Positions 1-9,347 of a stretch of DNA of 64,000 nucleotides are shown here, piece by piece. Each line of letters opens with the position of its first letter. Position 1 is the stretch's first letter. Below the pieces are notes generated by a model. That model worked only from the letters and a program-made list of their open reading frames with translations, did no database searches and was not told where the DNA came from. This stretch comes from Candidatus Binatia bacterium. Lineage in GTDB: Bacteria > Desulfobacterota > Binatia > HRBIN30 > BPIQ01. The stretch covers positions 248,001-312,000 of the forward strand of contig BPIQ01000003.1 of NCBI GenBank assembly GCA_026004195.1, read 5' to 3'. The position numbers were made by a program, and so were the translations under genes.

Positions 1-2600
1 GGCGTCGTCCTGCGTGTCGTTCGCAATCGTGGGGCAGTTGTCGCACGCGTCACCCACCCCGTCACCGTCACCGTCCTGCTGGCCGGAGTTGGCCACCGTC
101 GGGCAGTTGTCGCAGACGTCCCCGTCGCCGTCGCCGTCGGCATCCGCCTGGTCGGGGTTCGCGAGGCCCGAGCAATTGTCGCAGGCGTTGCCGAAACCGT
201 CGTTGTCGTTGTCCTTCTGGTTGTTCGGCTGGTCCGGGCAGTTGTCGGCCACGTTCAGGACACCGTCACCGTCGCGGTCCGGGTCGCAGAGGTCTCCGAG
301 ACCGTCGGCGTCCTGGTCGGCCTGGTCGTCGTTTTCCGTGAAGGGACAGTTGTCGCAGATGTCACCTACGCCGTCCTGATCCGTGTCCGCCTGTCCCGGG
401 TCGGCGTCGGAGGGGCAGAGATCGCACACGTCACCGACACCGTCCGCATCTCCGTCGTCCTGACCGGGATTGTGGTTCGAGGGGCAGTTGTCGCAGGCGT
501 CGCCGACGAGATCGCCGTCGGCGTCCTCCTGGCTCGTATTGGCGACCGTGGGGCAGTTGTCGCAGGCGTCGCCGATGCCATCCGAGTCCCCGTCATCCTG
601 ACCGCTGTTGGAAACGGTCGGGCAGTTGTCGCAGAGATTCCCGATACCGTCACCGTCCGCGTCTCCCTGGTTCGGGTTGGGAATCTCGGGGCAGTTGTCC
701 GAGATGTTGGGTTTGCCGTCGCCGTCCCTGTCCGGGTCGCAAACGTTGCCCGTGCCGTCCCCGTCCTGGTCGGCCTGATCTTCGTTCGTGTCGTTCGGGC
801 AGTTGTCGCACACGTTGCCGAGGCTGTCGGTGTCGGAGTTGGCCTGATCGGTTCGGCTCGTCGGGACAGTTGTCGCACACGTCACCCACGCCGTCGCCGT
901 CGCTCGTCGGCCTGGTCGGGGTTCGCGACGGTCGGGCAATTGTCGCAGGCCGTGCCACCCCGTCGTTGTCGCCAGTCGGCTGACCGTTGTTCACGACGTT
1001 CGGGCAGTTGTCGCAAACGTCGCCGAAGTTGTCGCCGTCGGCATTGGCCTGGTCCGGGTTGGCCACGTTTACACAGTTGTCGCAAGCGTCGCCCAGGCCG
1101 TCGCCGTCGGCATCGCCTGGTCGTTGTTCGACGCGTTCGGGCAGTTGTCGCAGGCATCCCCACCCGTCGCATCCCGTCGGCCTGGCCGGGTTCGCTACCC
1201 CCGGGCAGTTGTCCACGTCCTCGCACGTGCCGTCGCCGTCCGCGTCGTTCGTGGCGTCGTTGGGGCACGTGTCGCAGATGTCTCCGATCCCGTCGCCGTC
1301 CGCGTCCGCCTGGTTGTTCGGAACCCCCGGGCAGTTGTCCACGTCCTCGCAAATGAAATCGCCGTCGGCGTCGTTCGTGGGATCGTTGGGACAGCTGTCG
1401 CAAACGTCACCCAGGCCGTCACCGTCCGCGTCCGCCTGGTCGGGGTTCGTAACGGTCGGGCAGTTGTCGCAAATGTTGCCGAGCCGTCGCCGTCGCTGTC
1501 CGCCTGGCCCCGCCACCGTCGGGCAGTTGTCGCAGGCGTCGCCCCGGCTGTCGCCGTCGGCGTTCGCCTGGTCGGGGTTGGCACGCGAGACGCAGTTGTC
1601 GCAAGCATTTCCTACGCCGTCGTTATCCGTGTCCGCCTGGTCGGCGTTCGGTTTGCTGGGACAGTTGTCGCAAGCATCTCCCACGCCGTCGCCGTCACCG
1701 TCGGCCTGGGTGGAATTCGCAACCCCCGGGCAGTTGTCCACGTTCTCGCAGACTCCGTCGCCGTCGGCGTCGTTCGTGGGTCGTTGTGGCACCCGTCGCA
1801 CTCGTCACCCAGGCCGTCGCCGTCCTGTCGGCTCTGGGTGGATTCGACACCCCGGGGCAGTTGTCCACGTCCTCGCAGACGCCGTCGCCGTCGGCGTCGT
1901 TCGTGGCGTCGTTCGGGCACGTGTCGCAAACGTCGCCGAGTCCGTCGCCGTCCGCGTCGGCCTGGTCCGGGTTCGAAGCGCTCGGGCAGTTGTCACAGAT
2001 GTTGCCGAGCCCGTCCCCGTCGCTGTCCGTCTGGGAGCCCGCCACCGTGGGACAGTTGTCGCAGGCGTCGCCCCGGCTGTCCCCGTCGGCGTTCGCCTGG
2101 TCGGGGTTGGCCACCGAGACGCAGTTGTCGCAGGCGTCGCCTACTCCGTCACCGTCACCGTCCGCCTGGTCGTTGTTGGCGTTGTTCGGGCAGTTGTCGC
2201 AGGCATCCCCGAAAGCGTCGCCGTCGGCGTTCGCCTGATCCGGGTTGGGCGTGGCGATGCAGTTGTCGCAGGCCGAGCCCACGCCGTCGCCGTCGCCGTC
2301 CATTTGCGTCGCGTTGAAGGTCGAAGGGCAGTTGTCGCAGTAGTCCCCGATCCCGTCCCCGTCGGAGTCCTTCGTCGCGCAGTCCGCGTTCGTCGTGCAC
2401 GCGTCGCCGGAGGGGCTTCCGCCGATGTTGCACGTCCCGTTCGTACAGACGTTCGCCTGCGTGGGACACTTGTCGACGAGGTCGTCGACGGTGTCGCCGT
2501 CCGTGTCGACGGCACGCGCGAGGCCGAACGTGCCGAGGACGATCAAAAACGTGCTCGTCCAGACGAGATGACGAAAGCTGCGGACTCCCTTGGCCACCAT
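1..2600 (-). CDS. Secreted thrombospondin type 3 repeat protein, frameshifted, C-terminus beyond left edge
   Basis: Probable surface or extracellular calcium-binding protein. Translation starts at 2600 with a signal peptide (core FLIVLGTFGLARA, about residues 17-30). It then runs directly into Asp-rich repeats of the form DxDGDGxGDxCDNCP joined by NPDQADAD-type linkers, roughly thirty in 2.5 kb. These are hallmarks of thrombospondin type 3 repeats, whose Asp residues bind calcium and whose Cys residues pair. The reading frame is clean from 2600 to about 1850 and again from about 380 to position 1, where it leaves the window open. Between these the repeat signature jumps frame several times (about 1780-1840, a paired shift near 1500, about 1110-1190, about 880-970). 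The shifts are one- or two-base indels relative to sister repeats. Either the repeat array was poorly assembled or the gene is decaying. No other domain is visible. Confidence 0.85.
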
Positions 2601-2739
2601 GATCTTCCCTCCTTACGATTCGAACTTCCCCCCGGAATTCCGAAAGCCGCGCGACGCGCGAGCGCTCCGAAACCCCGACTCTTCGTACGCCGATCGATTC
2701 ACTGCTTTCACACTGCACGCATTTCGATTCCCGGCGCAA

Positions 2740-2792
2740 TTAAGGATTTTCCCTAACAAAGCTCGTTCTTCGTTGTTAGGGTTTTCCCTAAC
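2740..2792 (-). promoter_or_regulatory. Two operator-like palindromes upstream of the thrombospondin-repeat gene
   Basis: A perfect 18-base palindrome, GTTAGGGTTTTCCCTAAC, lies at 2775-2792. A diverged copy, TTAAGGATTTTCCCTAAC, lies at 2740-2757, starting exactly 35 bases away. Both sit 140-190 bases upstream of the start codon at 2600, in a locally AT-richer patch. Half-site CCCTAAC occurs three times. The arrangement looks like two binding sites for a dimeric regulator. The cognate protein is not identifiable from the window. Confidence 0.5.
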
Positions 2793-2841
2793 GGTCACGT
2801 ACCCAATCTTGATCGAACGCGGCCCTGCTATCGGCGGGCAC

Positions 2842-3063
2842 GGACCCGACAGAGCGGGCCCCTCCGAAATGCACGGACGAAACGCCGCACCCCGATCCGG
2901 AGGGACGCGCCCCGTCGCGTCCGGGACGGGGACGAATCCGGCCATCGCGCGTCCGATCGTGGCCGACACCACGAACGAACACGGACCCGACAGAGCGGGT
3001 CCCTCCGAAATGCACGGACGAAACGCCGCACCGCGATCCGGAGGGACGCGCTCCGTCGCGTCC
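2842..3063. repeat. REP-like hairpin cluster A (two inverted pairs)
   Basis: Four copies of a short hairpin element, in two head-to-head pairs, with the pair itself duplicated 141 bases apart. Arms and loops: 2842-2861 (GGACCCG, loop ACAGAG, imperfect right arm CGGGCCC), 2903-2922 (GGACGCG, loop CCCCGT, CGCGTCC), 2983-3002 (GGACCCG, ACAGAG, CGGGTCC), 3044-3063 (GGACGCG, CTCCGT, CGCGTCC). Each has a CTCCG (or CGGAG) flank. The same element recurs near 23.1-23.5 kb and 35.8 kb. It is intergenic in every case. Confidence 0.75.
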
Positions 3064-3074
3064 CGAAGGGACGG

Positions 3075-3296
3075 TCAGCCCCGGCTCTTCGGGAGCATCC
3101 CGAAGTGTTCGAACGCGGCGCGAATGGCCTCGACCTTGTCCGGAGGGCAAGGATACGCGCGCCCCCCGGGCTTCCGGTTCCTCGCGGGCTTGACCTCGAG
3201 GCCGAACATTTCCTTGCAGTGAGCAATCCAGGCTGTGCTGGGCCAGAAGCCGTAGTGCTCCTTGACCCAGACCTGGATGTCTACGTACGTGGCCAC
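3075..3296 (-). CDS. Small conserved protein of unknown function, 73 aa
   Basis: A 73-residue basic protein beginning MATYVDIQVWVKEHYGF and ending HFGMLPKSRG. It has the look of a family of small stand-alone proteins I recall from many bacterial genomes, with a conserved W-x-A-H-x-K-E motif (WIAHCKE, about residues 23-29), a PCPPDK motif (about 49-54) and a terminal AFEHFGM. No function is known to me. It lies between the REP-like hairpins and exonuclease III on the opposite strand. Codon use matches the neighbours and the start is ATG, so I accept it as a real gene despite its size. Confidence 0.6.
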   Translation of the reverse strand: MATYVDIQVWVKEHYGFWPSTAWIAHCKEMFGLEVKPARNRKPGGRAYPCPPDKVEAIRAAFEHFGMLPKSRG

Positions 3297-3549
3297 CGTC
3301 GACCTCCTCGACGACGGGGCCCACGCGCGGCTCCGTGCTTCATCGTGCCGAACCTCCCTGATTCCATGGCACCCGCCCTATGGCACACTCGAACGCGAAA
3401 AGTCAATTCCGTTCCGACCGTCCGGAACGCCGCGGCTTTCCCGAAGCCGCCGGCCGCCCTGGCGAGGCGGCTTTTCGAGAAGGACCTGCGGCCCTTCGAC
3501 CGGCGGAGACGGAGCTGGTAAAAACGGCGGAGCGGCCGGGAGTCGTCCC

Positions 3550-4308
3550 ATGCAAACCCTGACGCTCGCTACCTGGAACGTGAACGGAATCCGGGCCCGA
3601 AAGAGCGAGGTTGCGGAGTTTCTCGCGACCGAACGCCCCGACGTCCTGTGTCTCCAGGAAATCAAGGCGCGGCCCGAGCAGGTGCCCGAAGAAATTCGCG
3701 AACCGCGAGAATACCGGGCCTTCTGGCACGGCGCGGGAGGCTACTCCGGCGTCGCGCTGCTCGTGCGGAAAGACGCCTTTCCCTCACGCCTCGAGGTCGT
3801 CGTGCCGTCTTTCGATTTCGAAACGCGGCTCCTGGAAGTCCGCGCAGGCGATCTTTTGTTCCTCTCCGCGTACGTGCCCAACGGCGGCAAGGACTTCGAG
3901 GCGAAGATGCGCTTTCTACGGACTCTCGAGGACTACGTGCGAAAGCTCCGCGCGGGCGGAAACCCCGTCGCGGTTTGCGGGGACCTGAACGTCACGCGCG
4001 AGGACCGCGACGTCCATCCCAAGGAGCGGAATCCGCAGCTTCTCGGCCAGCGACCGGAGGAACGAGCCGAGCTCGAAAAACTTCTCGCCGCGGGGCTCTC
4101 GGACGTGACGCGGACTTTCCACCCGGAGGACGAGCGGCTCTTCACCTGGTGGGCGCCCTGGCGACGGCACCGCGAGAGGAACATCGGCTGGCGGCTCGAT
4201 TACATCCTGCTCGACCCCTGGCTCGCGAGCCGCGCGCGCTCTTGCACCGTGCGGCGCGAGTTCGGTAGTAGCGACCACGCGCCCGTCGTGGCCACCCTGG
4301 AGGTGTGA
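3550..4308 (+). CDS. xthA: Exodeoxyribonuclease III
   Basis: AP endonuclease and 3'-5' exonuclease of base-excision repair, 252 aa, the normal length for the family. Active-site motifs are all visible: NVNGIR (residues 10-15), LCLQEIK with the metal-binding Glu37, GDLNV near residue 145, RLDYILL, and the C-terminal SSDHAPV with the catalytic Asp-His pair. ATG at 3550 is chosen because the family starts directly with the first beta strand (LATWNVNG); the longer upstream frame has no similarity. It ends seven bases before the next gene, so the two are probably co-transcribed. Confidence 0.93.
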   Translation: MQTLTLATWNVNGIRARKSEVAEFLATERPDVLCLQEIKARPEQVPEEIREPREYRAFWHGAGGYSGVALLVRKDAFPSRLEVVVPSFDFETRLLEVRAGDLLFLSAYVPNGGKDFEAKMRFLRTLEDYVRKLRAGGNPVAVCGDLNVTREDRDVHPKERNPQLLGQRPEERAELEKLLAAGLSDVTRTFHPEDERLFTWWAPWRRHRERNIGWRLDYILLDPWLASRARSCTVRREFGSSDHAPVVATLEV

Positions 4309-4315
4309 GAAACCG

Positions 4316-5128
4316 ATGCCCTACGCCGAGGCCCGAGGCACGAAGCTCTTCTACGAAGACGTCGGGAGCGGAGAACCGACGCTCCTTTTCCTCCACGGCT
4401 GGTGTTGCGACCACACGACCTTCGCCCCCCAGCTCGAGCACTTCCGAGAAAGGCACCGCGTCGTCGCTCCCGACCTCCGGGGGCACGGCCGCAGCGAGAA
4501 ACCCGAAGGACCCTACACGATGGAGACGCTCGCCGACGACGTCGCGCAGCTCGCGCGCGCCCTCGGGCTCCGGCAGGCGGTCGTCCTGGGTCACAGCATG
4601 GGCGGGCTCGTCGCTCTCTCGCTCGCCGCTCGCGAGCCCGAGCTTGTCGCGGCGGTCGTGACCCTCGACTCGCCGATCCTCCCGCCTCCGGAAGTTCGCG
4701 CCACGCTCGAAGAGCTCGCGCGCCGGTTTCGCGGCGCGGACTTCCCCGATGCGCAGAGGTCGCTCGTGAGCGATCGCCTCTTTCTTCCGACGGACGAACC
4801 CGAGATCCGCGAGCGAGTCTCGCGCATCATGCTCTCGGCACCGCAACACGTGGCGGCCGCGGCTTTCGAGGGCATCGCTGCTTTCGACCACGAGTCCGCC
4901 GTCCAGGCCCTGCGGGTTCCCTGGCTCGCGCTCTTCGCCTCCGAACCTCCCACGGACATCGCCTCGCTGCGGCTCCGCGTGCCCCACGTCATGGTAGGCC
5001 GGACGGTCGGAGCCGGCCACTTCCACCAGCTCGTCGTCCCGGACCAGGTCCACGCCATGGTCGAGCGCTTCCTCCGCGTCTCGGGCCTTCTCGGCCGGGA
5101 ACTTGTACGTTCCCGGGGACTCGGGTAG
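4316..5128 (+). CDS. Alpha/beta hydrolase
   Basis: A 270-residue alpha/beta-fold hydrolase. The oxyanion-hole segment HGWCCDHTTF starts at residue 27, the nucleophile elbow is GHSMGG with Ser94, and the catalytic His is in GAGHFHQL near residue 238. RGHGRS in strand 4 is typical of the peptidase S33/epoxide-hydrolase-like branch. The substrate cannot be deduced. It follows exonuclease III by seven bases. Confidence 0.85.
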   Translation: MPYAEARGTKLFYEDVGSGEPTLLFLHGWCCDHTTFAPQLEHFRERHRVVAPDLRGHGRSEKPEGPYTMETLADDVAQLARALGLRQAVVLGHSMGGLVALSLAAREPELVAAVVTLDSPILPPPEVRATLEELARRFRGADFPDAQRSLVSDRLFLPTDEPEIRERVSRIMLSAPQHVAAAAFEGIAAFDHESAVQALRVPWLALFASEPPTDIASLRLRVPHVMVGRTVGAGHFHQLVVPDQVHAMVERFLRVSGLLGRELVRSRGLG

Positions 5129-5154
5129 AAGCGCGTCGGGGAAAGGGGTTCGTC

Positions 5155-5562
5155 ATGAGGCGAGTGGTGCTGGTGGCATCGTTCCTGGTCTGCCTTTTCG
5201 TCGCCGACGGCCCGGCCGAGGAATCGAAGCCGGGCCCACCCGACCGCCCCTGTGCCGCCGACATCGAGAAGTTCTGCGCCTCCGAGAAAGGGAACCGCCG
5301 CCGTGTCGTGCTTTGCCTCGAGCAGCATCGGAAAGAGCTTTCCGAGCGCTGCAGGGCGTTCCTTGCCGGCGGAAGGCGAGGCCCCCGGGCGGGCGGCGGC
5401 CGGAGGCTCGTTTTCGCCTGCCGGGAGGAAGCGCAGAAGTTTTGCGGACAAAAGCGCGGGCGCGAGCTTTTCGACTGCCTCGGCGAGCATCGCGGCGAAC
5501 TCTCCGAGCGCTGCCGCACGGCGCTCGACCGGAGGGCGAAGGCCGGCGCGCCCCGCAACTAG
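5155..5562 (+). CDS. Secreted protein with two cysteine-rich (GLG1-type) repeats
   Basis: A 135-residue exported protein. ATG at 5155 gives a signal peptide (MRRVVLVASFLVCLFVADGPA). Two repeats follow, each with spaced cysteines: CAADIEKFC...VVLCLEQH...LSERCRAFL and CREEAQKFC...LFDCLGEH...LSERCRTAL. This matches the cysteine-rich repeat of Golgi apparatus protein 1/CFR (Pfam Cys_rich_FGFR), also found in many bacterial periplasmic proteins with unknown roles. A charged Arg/Lys tail ends the protein. Its stop overlaps the convergent histidine kinase stop by four bases. Confidence 0.75.
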   Translation: MRRVVLVASFLVCLFVADGPAEESKPGPPDRPCAADIEKFCASEKGNRRRVVLCLEQHRKELSERCRAFLAGGRRGPRAGGGRRLVFACREEAQKFCGQKRGRELFDCLGEHRGELSERCRTALDRRAKAGAPRN

Positions 5563-8243
5563 GCCCGCAGGGGGGGCCGGAGGTCTTCCTCGCCGATCCG
5601 TGACGGCAACGTCACCGTGAACGTCGTGCCCACGCCCTGCTCGCTCTCGACCTGGACGGAGCCCCCGAGAAGCTCGACGAGCCGCCGCACGATGTAGAGC
5701 CCGAGGCCCACGCCTCCGTATTTTCGTGTCGTCGAGCCGTCCACCTGCCGGAAGGGCTCGAAAATCGACCCGAGTTGTTCGCGAGGAATCCCGATCCCCG
5801 TATCCCGGACCCGGATATGGAAGTCCGCCCCGTCGCACCCCGCCGACACCCGGACCTCGCCCACCTCGGTGAATTTGAGCGCGTTGCCCACGAGGTTCTT
5901 CAGGATCACCTTCACCTTCGACGCATCCGTGCGGACGGGCAGGGGTTCCTCCGGAACTTCCCAGAGAAGTTCGACGGAAGGCTTTCTGTCTTTCTGCTCC
6001 CTCGCTTCTTCCTCCACCTCGGCCAGGATCGCCCGCAGATCGACTTGCTCGAACACGACCGGAAGCCTCCCGCTCTCGAGCCGACTCATGTCGAGCGTGG
6101 CCGTGATGAGCTCGTGGAGCTGTGCGGCGGCCCTCTCGATGCGCTCGAGGATGGTTTCCTGCTCTTGGGAAAGCTCCCCGAAGACCCCGTCTCGCAGGAG
6201 GTCCGCATAGCCCAGGATGACGTTGATCGGGGTCCGGAGCTCGTGCGACATCGTGGCCACGAACTCGGATTTGAGCCGGTTCGCGTCCTCGAGGTCCTCG
6301 ACGAGACGCGCGTTCTCGAAGGCGAGCGAAGCAATCTGGCTGATCCCGCGGGCGATCCGGAGTTCCTTCGAACCGAGCTCGGGCTCCCTCCCGCGCCAGG
6401 CGACGGTCTGGATGCCGACGATTTCTTCCCCTCGCCAGAGCGCCATGTAGAGCGCCGCCGTGATACCGTACCGAAGGGGAAGGGCAGGGGGGACCAGGTC
6501 CTGGGGTTCGCTCATCCGGGCGAACGCAACCTGGTTCTGCCGGAGTTCGGCAAGAAGCCCCGACACGAGGTTCCGGGGCACCTTGAGGACCCGGAGCGCT
6601 TCCCATTCCTCGGGCGAGTCGCCGAAGCCTGCCGTCGGCACGAAGACTTCCTCGGCCGCGTCCCAGACGAAGGTGTGGGCCGCGTCGCCGCCCAACGAGC
6701 GCGCGGCCGTCTCGCAGAGCGTCTCGAGGAGTTTCGGCCTGGCGAGCGTGGCAATGAGCGCCCGGCCCACCTCGGCCAGCTTGCCCGAGACTTCCGCCTC
6801 CTCGGCCTGCCGGCTGTAGAGGAAGATCGACTCGGCGGCTTGCGCGAGCTGCTTCGCAAGGCCGTCGCAAAGCTCGAGCTCCCCCGCCTCGAAAGCTCCG
6901 GTTCCTTCCCGGCACACGACGAAAAAGCCGAGCACGCGCTCGCGCCCGCGAAGCGGTGCGACGACCATGCGGCGGTGGCCGAGCATGCGCTCGAGAGTCC
7001 GGAGAGGCTCTTCGAGCCTGCAGCCGGGCTCGACGGCGGAAGCGCTTCTCGGGAGCTTCTCGACGGAAAGCTTCCCTACGCCCCCGAGCGCTTTTCGGAG
7101 CTCTTCCACCTTGCCCGCCTCGACTCCGAACGCCGAAGCGAGCTCGGGACTTTTTCCCTCGGCGCCCACGAGCACGGTGAGTGCCGCCGTACAGGGCACG
7201 GACCGAACGGCGGCTTCTTCCACGCTGCGAAGAGCCTCCTCGAGGTCGAGAGTTCCGCTCAGCGCTTGCGCGACTTCGAGGAGGGCCCGGGTTCTCTCCT
7301 CCGCCGTCTTCCGCTCCGTCACGTCCCGCGAGTTGACGACGACGCCGCCCCCGAGTTCCGGACCCAGAAGCGAGCCGATGCACTCGAGCGTCCGCCAGCT
7401 CCCGTCTTTGTGGAGAAACCTGGCCTCGATCGAATGAGGGACACCCGGGCTCGATCTCTCTACTTCGCGAGCGAACACCTCCACGACGCGTCCCACATCG
7501 TCCGGATGGACGAGCTCGAAGGCCTTTCTTCCGACGATCTCCTCGGGCCTGTAACCCAGGACGCGCTCGTGCGAGGGACTTGCGTACGCGCACGTGCCGT
7601 CGAGCCGCAGGACGGCAACCAGGTCGAGAGCGTTCTCGTTCAAAAGCCGGAAGTACTGTTCGCTCCGGCGCAGCGCAGCGAGCGCTTCGTCTCGCTCCCT
7701 TTCGCGCAGAAGAGAAGCGACGAGCTGACGCGCCGTCGAGCGGGCGATGAAAACGCAGACGGCAAAAAAGACGCCGAGGCCCAGGGCGGGATACCCGAGC
7801 ACGGCGTCGAAATGCCCGTCGACGAAATACACGTTGGCGAGGAGGGCGAGCACTGCCGCGGCCGTGGCTCCCGCCTGGTATCCCGCACCCCAGGGAAACA
7901 GGGTGGCCGAACCGGCGAGCAGGATGGTCGCGAGCAGCGGCATCGTGACGAGATCGCCCCGGAGCACGTTCGACGCCGTCGCACTCGCGCAAAGAAAAGC
8001 AGCCCCGGCGAGAGCCAGGGGGGCCGCCCTTCGCGGAAACCGGGTAAGAGCCCAGAGGAGAGAAAAGCTGAAAACGAGCTGAACTCCCTTGAGCACGAGA
8101 AGCGCCGGCGCGTCCTCCGTATCGAGCGCCACCTCGAAAAAGCCGAAAAGCACGATGGCGAAAAGGAGAACCCAAATGGCCACCCGTAACCGCGCGGCTT
8201 GCAGTTCGAGAACGCGCTCTCTGGCCCAACCCGTGGCTGTCAT
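5559..8243 (-). CDS. Membrane-bound PAS/GAF sensor histidine kinase (orphan)
   Basis: About 894 aa. The N-terminus has several hydrophobic helices (about residues 20-175), followed by a PAS domain (about 195-305, RSEQYFRLLNENALDLVAVL), two GAF-like regions, a HisKA dimerisation helix with MSHELRTP (phosphoacceptor His about 667) and a HATPase_c domain (NLVGNALKF, DTGIGIP, GVGLGLYIV). This is a hybrid-free kinase: no receiver domain is attached and no response regulator is adjacent, so its partner is elsewhere. Start at 8243 is preferred because the longer frame to 8591 would run through tRNA-Val, and because a G-rich stretch lies just before this ATG. Confidence 0.9.
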   Translation of the reverse strand: MTATGWARERVLELQAARLRVAIWVLLFAIVLFGFFEVALDTEDAPALLVLKGVQLVFSFSLLWALTRFPRRAAPLALAGAAFLCASATASNVLRGDLVTMPLLATILLAGSATLFPWGAGYQAGATAAAVLALLANVYFVDGHFDAVLGYPALGLGVFFAVCVFIARSTARQLVASLLRERERDEALAALRRSEQYFRLLNENALDLVAVLRLDGTCAYASPSHERVLGYRPEEIVGRKAFELVHPDDVGRVVEVFAREVERSSPGVPHSIEARFLHKDGSWRTLECIGSLLGPELGGGVVVNSRDVTERKTAEERTRALLEVAQALSGTLDLEEALRSVEEAAVRSVPCTAALTVLVGAEGKSPELASAFGVEAGKVEELRKALGGVGKLSVEKLPRSASAVEPGCRLEEPLRTLERMLGHRRMVVAPLRGRERVLGFFVVCREGTGAFEAGELELCDGLAKQLAQAAESIFLYSRQAEEAEVSGKLAEVGRALIATLARPKLLETLCETAARSLGGDAAHTFVWDAAEEVFVPTAGFGDSPEEWEALRVLKVPRNLVSGLLAELRQNQVAFARMSEPQDLVPPALPLRYGITAALYMALWRGEEIVGIQTVAWRGREPELGSKELRIARGISQIASLAFENARLVEDLEDANRLKSEFVATMSHELRTPINVILGYADLLRDGVFGELSQEQETILERIERAAAQLHELITATLDMSRLESGRLPVVFEQVDLRAILAEVEEEAREQKDRKPSVELLWEVPEEPLPVRTDASKVKVILKNLVGNALKFTEVGEVRVSAGCDGADFHIRVRDTGIGIPREQLGSIFEPFRQVDGSTTRKYGGVGLGLYIVRRLVELLGGSVQVESEQGVGTTFTVTLPSRIGEEDLRPPLRA

Positions 8244-8554
8244 GCAGGAACCCCCCAGTCCTCCAAGCAAGCGAGGTGCCATGCTGGAAAGGCCGAAAGG
8301 ACCGGCACCCGCCCTGAGAGAGCGCTCCGTCGGGTCGAAAAACTCGACGTAGCAACGCGAAGAACGGATGGAGGAGGCATTCGGGAAGCGCCCCGAGATT
8401 CGTCTTGCCGCTACCCGACGATACCCCGGGGTCGCACCCACGTCTTCCCCCGAGCCGCCTGTGGCAAGTGCAATCTGGAAAGGAAAGTCCAGGGGGAAAG
8501 GACGCCGGCCCGGGAAATTCGGCTCGGCGCGCCGGGGAACAGAGGAGGAAAGAG
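8244..8554. other. Non-coding leader between histidine kinase and tRNA-Val
   Basis: About 310 bases with no supported gene. An open frame crosses it on the minus strand, but its peptide has no domain and it would also read through the tRNA. It probably holds the promoter of the histidine kinase. I see no convincing -35/-10 pair. Confidence 0.4.
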
Positions 8555-8628
8555 TGGTCGCACGTGGACTCGAACCACGGGCCTCCTGCATGTGAGGCAG
8601 GCGCTCTGACCAGCTGAGCTATGCGACC
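8555..8628 (-). tRNA. tRNA-Val (anticodon CAC)
   Basis: Read on the minus strand it folds as a complete cloverleaf: acceptor GGTCGCA/TGCGACC, D stem GCTC/GAGC, anticodon stem CCTGC/GCAGG with loop CTCACAT (anticodon CAC), and T arm CGTGG-TTCGAGT-CCACG. The discriminator base is A and the CCA end is not encoded. Confidence 0.95.
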
Positions 8629-8934
8629 GACGAGGAATCTTGGCTAGCACCGGAGCGGGAGGAGAGCAAGAGCCGGGTATACCTCTGGAGGGCTCGTCGG
8701 GGGCTTACCCCCCGCGAAAGGGCGCGGGACACGCAAACGAGCCGCTGGCAGCCGAGCCCACGCCACCGCTCCGAGCACTCGGGCAGACCTTCTGCCGTTT
8801 TTGTGCGAGGGCTCGCTAGCACCTCCGGCAACGCCCCCCAACCCGCCGTTCCGCCTCCGGGCGCGCCGCGGGAAGATCGGGCCGACAAACCGGCTTGCGC
8901 GGCGAGCCCTCGCCACGCTAGGAGAACCCGAGGC
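8629..8934. other. Intergenic region upstream of a small gene
   Basis: About 305 bases upstream of the tRNA and of the divergent small gene at 8935. It contains a short GC hairpin, GGGGG-CTTA-CCCCC, at 8699-8712. No convincing gene is present. Confidence 0.35.
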
Positions 8935-9231
8935 ATGTCTCGGGTGACCGTCAAGCAAACGCGCACGGGCGATCCCCTCGAATTCCGCGTCGTCGTCGAG
9001 GAGAAGGGAAGCTCGACGCGTCACCGCGTCAAGCTCTCCCGCGCGACGCTCGAACGTCTCGGCCGAGCCTGCGGCAAGGAGCTCAGCGGCGAAGAGTGCG
9101 TGGAGGCGGCGTTTTCGTTTCTTCTCGACCGCGAGCCCAAGGAATCCATCCTCGCCGAATTCGACGTGGACGTGATCTCGCGTTACTTCCCCGAGTTCGA
9201 GCGAGAATTCCCGCGTTATCTCGGACACTAG
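8935..9231 (+). CDS. Hypothetical protein, 98 aa
   Basis: ATG at 8935 is preceded by AGGAGA about nine bases upstream, a better start than the longer frame. The product begins MSRVTVKQTRTGDPLEF and ends FPRYLGH. It is acidic, soluble and without signal peptide or membrane helix. The pattern of an N-terminal beta-rich half and a C-terminal helix ending in ISRYFPEFE is coherent, but I do not recognise the family. Confidence 0.6.
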   Translation: MSRVTVKQTRTGDPLEFRVVVEEKGSSTRHRVKLSRATLERLGRACGKELSGEECVEAAFSFLLDREPKESILAEFDVDVISRYFPEFEREFPRYLGH

Positions 9232-9347
9232 GTCCGGGCTCCCGGCTGTCGGATCCCGGGGAGACCGGCGCGGCCGCTCGACGACCCGCCCCGACGGACG
9301 AAGTTTCCGGCTTGACGGGTCCGAAAAGCGGCCCGTAGCATGGATGC

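Noticed and set aside
366-1403. Several open frames on both strands inside the thrombospondin gene
   Set aside because: The Asp/Gly-rich repeats leave all frames open; the peptides are repetitive shadows with no domain.
8244-8591. N-terminal extension of the histidine kinase up to 8591
   Set aside because: It would code through tRNA-Val and has no domain similarity; ATG 8243 gives a clean membrane start.
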